DNA of 5,702 nt, taken from the NCBI GenBank assembly GCA_015485245.1, contig WFTY01000233.1, positions 1 through 5,702 of the forward strand, read 5' to 3'. Numbering within the stretch: position 1 is the stretch's first letter; every line of letters starts with the position of its first letter. Below the pieces are notes generated by a model, which saw nothing but the letters and a program-made list of their open reading frames with translations, was not told where the DNA came from and made no database searches. The position numbers were made by a program, and so were the translations under genes. This DNA is from Anaerolineales bacterium (lineage in GTDB: Bacteria > Chloroflexota > Anaerolineae > Anaerolineales > UBA11858). Shown here piece by piece: positions 1 to 5,212 of this stretch.

Positions 1-2
1 CG

Positions 3-800
3 GTTTTCTGGCCGCTCAACTGGCTGTTGGAAGGGCCGCGCACCCATTGGGGTTTCTTCCCGCTATGGTTGGGATACTGCCTGACGGTGGACGCTTTAAC
101 GCTGCGCCGTCGGGGGACTTCGTTGCTGCAACGTAACCCCCGAGGTTATCTTGGCCTGTTCGTCATCTCAGCGCCGGCGTGGTGGCTGTTTGAGCTGTTC
201 AACGTACGTCTGGGCAACTGGTACTACGACGGGCGGGAATTGTTCAGCGACCTGGAATACGGCGTGCTGGCGACGATCGCTTTTTCTACCGTGATCCCGG
301 CGGTGTTCGGCGCGGCGGAGTTGGCGCGCAGCTTCCCCTGGGTGGAGCGCTTCGCCCAGGGGCCGGCGATTCACCCTACAGCGCGAACGAAAGCGATTTT
401 CTTTCTCCTCGGCTGCGGAATGCTGGCCCTGATGCTCGCCTGGCCGCGCATTTTCTTCCCCTTTCTGTGGCTGAGTCTGTACTTCCTGCTGGAGGCTGCC
501 AACCTGCATTTGGGTAACCGCAGCCTGCTGGATGACCTGGCGCGCGGCGACTGGCGCCCGGTCTTCGCACTGTGGGGAGGGGTGCTGCTCACTGCCTTCT
601 TCTGGGAGATGTGGAATTATTATTCATACCCCAAATGGATTTACCGTGTTCCCTTTGTGGATTTCTGGCACATCTTTGAGATGCCGTTGCTGGGCTATGG
701 AGGGTATCTGCCGTTTTCGCTGGAACTGTTCGCCATGTACCATCTGGTTGTTGGGCTGTTGGGGGAAAAGGATTCAACCTATCTTGAGCTGAACATTTAG
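3..800 (+). CDS. Polytopic membrane protein of unknown function, 5'-truncated by the window edge
   Basis: I do not recognise this family. The reading frame is open to the left edge (the residues before the TTG at 27 read V-F-W-P-L-N-W-L and fit the protein), so the true start lies outside the window and 265 C-terminal residues are visible. Hydropathy by eye gives about six or seven membrane segments, at visible residues about 18-34, 49-67, 86-107, 131-146, 151-167, 187-207 and 228-250. The protein is very rich in Trp, Phe and Tyr. It looks like two related halves: residues 18-77 and 151-215 both begin F-F-P, contain a short segment ending S-L-L, and carry an E-x-x-N motif (FELFN at 63-67, WEMWN at 201-205) followed by a Trp/Tyr cluster. 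Conserved-looking polar residues inside membrane segments (E64, N67, E202, N205, E226, E241) hint at an enzyme or transporter, but no catalytic signature is recognisable. It ends with TAG at 798-800; no convincing terminator follows directly. Confidence 0.8.
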   Translation, partial: VFWPLNWLLEGPRTHWGFFPLWLGYCLTVDALTLRRRGTSLLQRNPRGYLGLFVISAPAWWLFELFNVRLGNWYYDGRELFSDLEYGVLATIAFSTVIPAVFGAAELARSFPWVERFAQGPAIHPTARTKAIFFLLGCGMLALMLAWPRIFFPFLWLSLYFLLEAANLHLGNRSLLDDLARGDWRPVFALWGGVLLTAFFWEMWNYYSYPKWIYRVPFVDFWHIFEMPLLGYGGYLPFSLELFAMYHLVVGLLGEKDSTYLELNI

Positions 801-843
801 GAGCATTGGTGGGCTGCGGTCTGCCGTCATCGGTCTTCAAGAA

Positions 844-854
844 TAGGATATAAT
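844..854 (+). promoter_or_regulatory. Probable sigma-70-type promoter, -10 box of the transporter gene
   Basis: A perfect TATAAT lies at 849-854, preceded by TAGGA. The predicted transcription start is near 861, giving a 5' leader of about 75 nt before the ATG at 937. No good -35 hexamer is found 16-18 bp upstream (the best candidates match 2 of 6 positions), so the promoter would rely on the -10 element and its upstream extension, or on an activator. The position between two same-strand genes supports a real promoter. Confidence 0.6.
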
Positions 855-880
855 CTCTCTGGCGCGTTGGTCGCCTCTGT

Positions 881-914
881 CTCCCCTGTCATGCACGTTA
901 TGGGAGGGGTTTTT
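881..914 (+). terminator. Weak terminator-like hairpin in the leader of the transporter gene
   Basis: CTCCC at 881-885 can pair with GGGAG at 902-906 (a shifted register pairs 883-887 with 905-909), and TTTTT follows at 910-914. The stem is only 5 bp and the loop is about 16 nt, so it is weaker than a standard terminator. It lies downstream of the TATAAT at 849-854, so it could end read-through from the upstream membrane-protein gene, act as a leader attenuator, or be chance. Confidence 0.3.
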
Positions 915-923
915 GCTTGTTTG

Positions 924-929
924 AAAGGA
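924..929 (+). promoter_or_regulatory. Ribosome binding site of the transporter gene
   Basis: AAAGGA lies 7 nt before the ATG at 937 and fixes that start. A competing small frame starting at ATG 891 has no such site. Confidence 0.65.
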
Positions 930-936
930 ATTTTGC

Positions 937-3336
937 ATGGCGCACGTCTCACATAAATTAAAGAATCCTTTTGAGGGGGCGTTGGCAGGGGGAGGGGATC
1001 CGGCGACCTCTCCGCTTTACGTTTTTGGCCCTTTCCTCAAATTGATCGTCATCGCCGGCGTGGCGCAAATCACGTTTGGCGCCTCGGTCTGGCTGGTGGT
1101 GCTTACCATCGGAGTCGTCTCAGCGATGTACCGCCTGGTAATGCAATGGGTCACCGATGGCAGCGGCGGTAGCGGACTGAGCGAGGAGGAGTTTGGCGGC
1201 TGGGCGGCCAAGATCAACGCCGGGATCACGTTTATCGAATACACGCTGACTTTCCTGGTCAGCATGGCGGCGATGGTCACGTTTATTGCCGACCGCGTGC
1301 CGTTATTGAATCATGAGCTGATCTGGGGGGTGCAGTATCGCACCCTGGTGGCTATTGGGTTGAGTGTGTTCACCGGCTGGCTGGTCAACCGTGGGCCAAA
1401 GATGGCGGCGCGCGCTTTTGGCCCCGCCACACTGGGGGTGTTGTTGCTCCTCTGGGCGATGATCATCGCCACGCTGGTGAAATTCGGGTTTCGGTTGCCC
1501 GATTTCAACTTCCGCGCTTTTCAACCGGAATATATTCACTTTACGCTGGGAGGGTATGTGCGCATCCTGGCGGTGATGACGGGGATTGAGGTGTTTGCCA
1601 ACATGGTGGCCGCCTTCGAAGGAAACCCGGCGGAAAAAGGGAAGAAGGCGTTTAACAGCCTGTTGATTATCATGGGGACGACCGCGGCGACGATGTTGAT
1701 CGTCGGCCCGGCGATCTTCCAGCTTTCCGATCCGACGATTGAAGGCGTTTCCGTTTTCACCCAGACGATGGATGCTTTGCTGCCCGCGCCTTTACCTTAC
1801 CTGGGGACGCTGGTTGGCATCGCCGTGTTGATGTCCGCTTCAGCAGCCAGCGCGCAGGGGTTGCAAAACCTGGCTTTGGGCCTCTCCGAGCGGCGCTATG
1901 TGCCCCCCTCGCTGGGACAGCGCAACAAGTTCCAGGTCGCTGATAAACCGGTGTGGATTGAGGTGTTTATCGTCGCGGTGTGCTTCCTGTTGTTTGGTAC
2001 CAGTGAAGAGACTTATCTGGCGATATACGCCGCCGGGGTGTTTGTGCTCCTGAGCATGACCGGATGGGCGGTCACCAAGCGGCTGGTGCGGCAGATCAGG
2101 GAGGACTTTGCGCTGGGCAAGCTGGCGCTGATCGTCGGTACGGTGGTCGCTGCTACCCTGACCAGCGGAGCAACGATTGTGATCTTTTTGGAGCGTTTCA
2201 CGGAGGGCGCCTGGACGTACCTGCTCTTCATCCCCATGCTTTATGCGCTTTTCTCCTTCTCGCGGGCGCGCTTGGGTGCGCCGAGCGCGATGATGGATTA
2301 CCTCGGTCGGCTGGACGCGGCGCAACTGGCCGGGTTTGGCTTTGGGCAGATGGATCCAGCCGGAGGGGCCTCGGAGGTCAAGAAAGTGGCTTCGCTGGAA
2401 GACTTGCGTTGGGAGCCGGCCCCGATCCAAGAGAGCCGCTGGCGCCAGGAGCAGATCGAAATTCGTTCGGTCGCCGTCCTGCTGGATGGCTCCATCTACG
2501 CCGAGGGCGCTTTGCCCTGGGCGCAGTTGATCTGCCAAGCCACCGGGGCGAACCTCATCCTGCTCTCCGCGGTCAAGAATCATACCTCCGAGTTGCAGGC
2601 GCGCTATGAAGCTGCTTGCCAGGAACGGCAGCAGTACCTGGATGGAGTAATGAAAAACTTGCGGGCGAAAGGGATCTCCGCGGAGATCGCTATTCGCCCC
2701 GGCTTCATCGCCGATGCAACTCAGGGGCTGATCCATGAGCGGCGGGTGGACCTGGTGGTGACAACCACGCGAGGGAAATCCGGGCAGATGCACTGGTTGA
2801 GCGGAGGGGTCTCCCGCAAACTGGTGCAGAAGATCAATCAGCCACTGTTGCTGATTCAGATTCCCGAGGACGGCGAGGCGCGCCCCCCGCGCCTGGAGCG
2901 TATTTTGGTGGCGCTGGATGGCTCGATCTACTCGGAGCGAGTTTTGCCGTACGCTCGCGCCCTGGCGCAGACCTTTAACAGTGAGTTGATCTTGCTCTCC
3001 GTCCCGGCGGTGCCTGAACCCGAGGACTATCACGCTCCCGCTGAGGTGCTCAACGTCATCCGCGAGCGCGCCGAGGCCAGCATGCGCAATTTCCTTGAAG
3101 CGGTGGCCCGCTCGCTCAGCGAGAGCGGAATCCGGGTGCGCATTCGCGTCACCGGCTCGCTGCCGGCGCGTACCATCGTCCGCGTGGCCGCTGAAGAAGA
3201 TGTGGATCTGATTATGAACACCTCGCGCGGGCGCGGTGGTTTTGATCTCTTCCTGCTTGGCAGCGAGGCGCAGCGCGTGGTCGCCAATACCACGCGTCCG
3301 GTGTTTATGATGCCGATTCACGACCGTCCTGATTAG
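937..3336 (+). CDS. APC-superfamily KimA/KUP-like potassium-proton symporter with two C-terminal USP domains
   Basis: Predicted inner-membrane cation (probably K+) importer of 799 residues. Residues about 20-445 form roughly twelve membrane helices. Compared from memory with Bacillus KimA, several blocks match: D-P-A-T-S-P-L-Y in TM1 (D21 and Y28, with KimA's D36/Y43 spacing), E101-Y102 in TM3 (KimA has Asp-Tyr), T-G-I-E at 215-218 in TM6 (KimA T-G-V-E) with the following A-F-x-x-N-P-A, and Y-A-A-G-V-F at 364-369 in TM10. After a hydrophilic linker (about 450-507) come two USP domains. The first spans about 508-643, with nucleotide-loop LDGS at 516-519 and a T-T-R-G-9x-GG motif. The second spans about 652-796, with LDGS at 660-663 and T-S-R-G-9x-GS. 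Both would lie in the cytoplasm and could sense a nucleotide. KimA itself is about 600 aa with one C-terminal regulatory domain, so the tandem pair is an extension. The ATG is preceded by AAAGGA with a 7-nt spacer. A generic amino-acid permease is the main alternative; the APC-USP architecture is near certain, the K+ substrate is inferred. Confidence 0.88.
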   Translation: MAHVSHKLKNPFEGALAGGGDPATSPLYVFGPFLKLIVIAGVAQITFGASVWLVVLTIGVVSAMYRLVMQWVTDGSGGSGLSEEEFGGWAAKINAGITFIEYTLTFLVSMAAMVTFIADRVPLLNHELIWGVQYRTLVAIGLSVFTGWLVNRGPKMAARAFGPATLGVLLLLWAMIIATLVKFGFRLPDFNFRAFQPEYIHFTLGGYVRILAVMTGIEVFANMVAAFEGNPAEKGKKAFNSLLIIMGTTAATMLIVGPAIFQLSDPTIEGVSVFTQTMDALLPAPLPYLGTLVGIAVLMSASAASAQGLQNLALGLSERRYVPPSLGQRNKFQVADKPVWIEVFIVAVCFLLFGTSEETYLAIYAAGVFVLLSMTGWAVTKRLVRQIREDFALGKLALIVGTVVAATLTSGATIVIFLERFTEGAWTYLLFIPMLYALFSFSRARLGAPSAMMDYLGRLDAAQLAGFGFGQMDPAGGASEVKKVASLEDLRWEPAPIQESRWRQEQIEIRSVAVLLDGSIYAEGALPWAQLICQATGANLILLSAVKNHTSELQARYEAACQERQQYLDGVMKNLRAKGISAEIAIRPGFIADATQGLIHERRVDLVVTTTRGKSGQMHWLSGGVSRKLVQKINQPLLLIQIPEDGEARPPRLERILVALDGSIYSERVLPYARALAQTFNSELILLSVPAVPEPEDYHAPAEVLNVIRERAEASMRNFLEAVARSLSESGIRVRIRVTGSLPARTIVRVAAEEDVDLIMNTSRGRGGFDLFLLGSEAQRVVANTTRPVFMMPIHDRPD

Positions 3337-3344
3337 GGTATAAT
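3317..3344 (+). promoter_or_regulatory. Promoter of the PH-domain gene, placed for a leaderless transcript
   Basis: A perfect TATAAT lies at 3339-3344. TTCACG at 3317-3322, a 4-of-6 match to TTGACA, precedes it with a 16-bp spacer. The -35 element lies inside the last codons of the transporter gene, and the -10 begins 3 nt after its TAG stop. Initiation 6-8 nt downstream of the -10 falls at about 3350-3352, on or next to the ATG at 3352, so the transcript would have essentially no 5' untranslated region. Confidence 0.65.
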
Positions 3345-3351
3345 AACGCCC

Positions 3352-3858
3352 ATGCAGTCACGGCACGAATTTCATCCAGAGTTGATTCCCCGTCGCGGGG
3401 AGTGGATCGCCTGGGGGCTGGCGCTGGTCGCGTTGGCTGTGCTGGGCGCCCTTCTCGCCCTCGGCGCGCGCCTGCCGTTGACGGGCATTCTGTTGGCCGG
3501 ATTGCTCACCCTTTCCGCTGCCAGCATCAGCCTGGGGAACTGGATGGATCGCCATACTGCGCTCACATTGCACCCTGATGGGGTGCGCTTCCGCAATGGG
3601 TTGCGGGATGTTTCCCTTTCGTGGGAGGATATTCAGGAAGTGCGCGTGGATGATACCTCCCTGGGGCGGCGTGTGCAGGTGCGCGGCGAGAACGACGGCT
3701 TCGTCTTCCGTACCCTGGGCGAGGTGTGGGCGCGCGATGAGCTCAAGGGGCGGACGGGATTCCTGGAGGGTGAACGGATCCTCAAGGAAATCCTGCACTC
3801 CGCCGGATTGCAGGAAAGCCGTCGGCAGGATGATGGACAGTATTACGCCCGCCCGTAG
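3352..3858 (+). CDS. Small membrane protein with a bacterial PH-like domain
   Basis: A 168-residue hypothetical protein. After a short charged N-terminus there are two closely spaced hydrophobic segments, about residues 17-38 and 41-63, probably a helical hairpin in the cytoplasmic membrane. Residues about 66-150 resemble the bacterial PH/YdbT/YcxB-like fold: alternating strands T-A-L-T-L-H-P-D-G-V-R-F, then S-L-S-W-E-D-I-Q-E-V-R-V, then a V-x-V and F-V-F-R strand pair, and a final amphipathic helix E-G-E-R-I-L-K-E-I-L. The S-W-E-D-I-x-x-V block is typical of such domains. The function of these proteins is not established. No Shine-Dalgarno sequence precedes the ATG, which is 15 nt after the transporter stop; the TATAAT at 3339 fits leaderless expression. 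There is no other ATG before residue 65, supporting this start. The hydrophilic tail (154-168) runs into a GC-rich palindrome that contains the stop codon, so the last residues may derive from a repeat insertion. Confidence 0.8.
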   Translation: MQSRHEFHPELIPRRGEWIAWGLALVALAVLGALLALGARLPLTGILLAGLLTLSAASISLGNWMDRHTALTLHPDGVRFRNGLRDVSLSWEDIQEVRVDDTSLGRRVQVRGENDGFVFRTLGEVWARDELKGRTGFLEGERILKEILHSAGLQESRRQDDGQYYARP

Positions 3859-3886
3859 GGGCGGGGCCTGACCGTCACGTCCCTAC
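3848..3886 (+). repeat. GC-rich palindromic repeat-like element spanning the PH-gene stop codon
   Basis: Two mutually exclusive foldings overlap here. CCCGCCC at 3848-3854 pairs perfectly with GGGCGGG at 3859-3865 over a GTAG tetraloop. GTAGGGGCG at 3855-3863 pairs with CGTCCCTAC at 3878-3886 (9 bp with one G-T). Elements of the type GTAGGGGC...GCCCCTAC are, as I recall, interspersed in many Chloroflexota and cyanobacterial genomes. The TAG stop at 3856-3858 lies inside the element. Only one copy is present in this window, so repeat status is inferred. Confidence 0.4.
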
Positions 3887-3920
3887 ATGCGCTCTCCCCT
3901 GGTGAGGGCGCATTTTGTTT
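3887..3920 (+). terminator. Strong Rho-independent terminator between the PH-domain gene and tyrS
   Basis: ATGCGCTCTC at 3887-3896 pairs with GAGGGCGCAT at 3904-3913 (10 bp, one G-T pair) around a 7-nt loop, followed by TTTTGTTT at 3913-3920. Stem, loop and T-tract all fit an intrinsic terminator. It ends only 21 nt before the tyrS ATG, so it either closes the PH-gene transcript or acts as an attenuator in the tyrS leader. Confidence 0.75.
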
Positions 3921-3931
3921 GGTGAACTTTT

Positions 3932-3936
3932 GGAGG
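3932..3936 (+). promoter_or_regulatory. Ribosome binding site deciding the tyrS start
   Basis: GGAGG lies 5 nt upstream of the ATG at 3942. This favours 3942 over the in-frame TTG at 3915, which falls in the terminator T-tract, and over the ATG at 3951, which would have a 14-nt spacer. Confidence 0.8.
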
Positions 3937-3941
3937 CCACT

Positions 3942-5162
3942 ATGAGCAAGATGACCATTGATGAGCAGGTCGCCCTGTTGATGCAAGGAACCGAATACGG
4001 CGACGAGCAATTAAAGCAGGCGATGGCCGATGAGCTTCGCCAGCGGTTGATCGAGGCTGAGAAGGAAGGCCGCCCGTTGAAGGTGTATTGCGGCTTCGAC
4101 CCGCGCACGTCTGATCTGCATTTGGGGCACACCGTCCCCATGCGCAAACTGCGTCAGTTCCAGGAGCTGGGGCACGAGGTTACCTTTGTGGTGGGCAACT
4201 ACACCTCGCTGATCGGCGACCCTTCGGATAAGGACGTGTTGCGCCCGCGACTGACCCCGGAGGATGTGGCGCGCAACGCCCGCACCTACGCCGAGCAGGC
4301 ATACAAGATCCTCGACCCGGAGAAAACCAAAATCGTCTACAACGCCGACTGGCTTTCGAAACTCACCTTCGCCGAGTTAATTGAACTGGCCTCCAACTTC
4401 ACCATCCAGCAATTCCTGACGCGTGAGAACTTCCGTCTGCGCTGGGAGAAGGGCGACCCGATTTACCTGCATGAAACCTTCTACGCCATTATGCAGGGGT
4501 ATGATGCCTACGCTCTGCGCACCGACGTGCAGGTGGGCGGCACCGATCAGTTGTTCAACATTGTCACCGCGGCGCGCAAGCTGATGAGCTTCAAGGGCGT
4601 CAAGCCAAACATCGGCATCATCCTGGGGATTCTGCCCGGCACGGATGGCGAGGTTAAGATGAGCAAGTCGCTGGGCAACCACATCCCGCTGCTTTCCACG
4701 CCGGAGGATATGTATGGCAAGGTGATGAGCATCCCCGATAAAGCCATGGGCGACTACTTCCGCCTGGTGACGCGCTTCACCCCTGCGGAGATCGCGCAGA
4801 TCGAGGCCGACTTGCAAGCCGGGAAAGTGCACCCGCGCGATGTCAAGATGAAACTGGCGCGCGAAATCGTTTCCATATATCACAGCCCGGAGGCGGCACA
4901 GCAGGCCGAGGAAGCTTTTATCCGCGTTTTCCAACAGGGCGATGTGCCGGAGGAGATGCCCGAATATACGCTTCAGGTCGGGCAAACGGTGCTGGAGGTG
5001 CTGCGCGCCGGGGGGCTGGTGAGCAGCAACAGCGAGGGGCGGCGGCTGATTCAGCAAAACGCCGTCAGTCTGGACGGGGTGAAATTGACCGACCCTCACG
5101 CTCCCTTCCCTGGCTCGGGCGTGTTGCGAGTTGGAAAGCGTAAATTCCTGCGCGTGCGTTAA
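3942..5162 (+). CDS. tyrS: Tyrosyl-tRNA synthetase (TyrRS, type 2/TyrZ-like)
   Basis: A cytoplasmic class I aminoacyl-tRNA synthetase that activates L-tyrosine with ATP and transfers it to tRNA(Tyr). The 406-residue length is normal for a bacterial TyrRS. The order is: N-terminal helical segment (1-45), Rossmann catalytic domain with C-G-F-D-P at 50-54 and the HIGH-type motif HLGH at 60-63, the tyrosine-site signatures Q-G-Y-D at 185-188 and G-G-T-D-Q at 199-203, the KMSKS loop at 239-243 followed by L-G-N, then the anticodon-binding helical region, and a C-terminal S4-like RNA-binding domain (about 347-406). H-T-V-x-x-R-K-L-R-Q-F-Q-E-L-G-H after HLGH and M-S-I-P-D-K after the KMSKS loop point to the type 2 subfamily. 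All key motifs are intact. The ATG at 3942 has GGAGG 5 nt upstream. A strong terminator hairpin lies immediately before the gene; no T-box consensus is seen. No separate promoter is evident in the remaining 21 nt, so expression probably depends on read-through or on an upstream promoter I cannot place. Confidence 0.97.
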   Translation: MSKMTIDEQVALLMQGTEYGDEQLKQAMADELRQRLIEAEKEGRPLKVYCGFDPRTSDLHLGHTVPMRKLRQFQELGHEVTFVVGNYTSLIGDPSDKDVLRPRLTPEDVARNARTYAEQAYKILDPEKTKIVYNADWLSKLTFAELIELASNFTIQQFLTRENFRLRWEKGDPIYLHETFYAIMQGYDAYALRTDVQVGGTDQLFNIVTAARKLMSFKGVKPNIGIILGILPGTDGEVKMSKSLGNHIPLLSTPEDMYGKVMSIPDKAMGDYFRLVTRFTPAEIAQIEADLQAGKVHPRDVKMKLAREIVSIYHSPEAAQQAEEAFIRVFQQGDVPEEMPEYTLQVGQTVLEVLRAGGLVSSNSEGRRLIQQNAVSLDGVKLTDPHAPFPGSGVLRVGKRKFLRVR

Positions 5163-5165
5163 AAC

Positions 5166-5200
5166 TATCCTCCCGCAGGTTTACAACCTGCGGGAGGATA
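5166..5200. terminator. Perfect 16-bp inverted repeat between convergent genes, possible bidirectional terminator
   Basis: Positions 5166-5181 are the exact reverse complement of 5185-5200, with a 3-nt loop at 5182-5184; the core is a CCCGCAGGTT arm. It lies 3 nt after the tyrS stop and 12 nt before the stop of the minus-strand gene. On the minus strand GTTTT follows the stem directly (complement of AAAAC at 5161-5165). On the plus strand there is no immediate T-run (TTTT only at 5211-5214). A transcription terminator, best for the minus strand, or an interspersed palindromic repeat doing that job, are both plausible. Confidence 0.65.
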
Positions 5201-5212
5201 AGTAGATTGCTT

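Noticed and set aside
27..29. TTG as the real start of the first membrane protein
   Set aside because: The frame continues to the window edge with residues in keeping with the protein, and there is no ribosome binding site before 27; the gene is simply cut by the window.
3..800. Lycopene-cyclase-like or carotenoid-hydratase identity for the first membrane protein
   Set aside because: Repeated helical halves with acidic residues superficially resemble those families, but the characteristic motifs as I remember them are not present.
855..936. Possible cyclic-di-AMP (ydaO-type) riboswitch, suggested by the KimA-like gene downstream
   Set aside because: The leader is only about 75-80 nt and shows none of the conserved multi-helix structure expected of that class.
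891..956. Possible 21-codon upstream reading frame overlapping the transporter start
   Set aside because: No Shine-Dalgarno sequence precedes the ATG at 891, and there is no run of regulatory codons that would make it a leader peptide.
2064..2609. Plus-strand frame of 181 codons inside the transporter gene
   Set aside because: Overlaps the transporter in another frame; its Gly/Ala/Arg-rich translation has no recognisable pattern.
1840..3321. Long minus-strand open frame of 493 codons opposite the transporter gene
   Set aside because: It is antisense to a clear APC-USP coding region. Its translation is rich in His, Gln and Arg with no domain or membrane pattern, as expected from the complement of a GC-rich gene.
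3859..3941. T-box riboswitch upstream of tyrS
   Set aside because: The gap is too short for a canonical T-box, and the antiterminator consensus (AGGGTGGNACCGCG) is absent.
3915..3941. Upstream in-frame TTG as tyrS start
   Set aside because: It lies in the terminator T-tract without a ribosome binding site, whereas the ATG at 3942 has GGAGG at the right distance.
4377..5099. Minus-strand open frame of 240 codons opposite tyrS
   Set aside because: Shadow of the well-supported tyrosyl-tRNA synthetase; low-complexity His/Leu/Gln-rich translation and no ribosome binding site of note.
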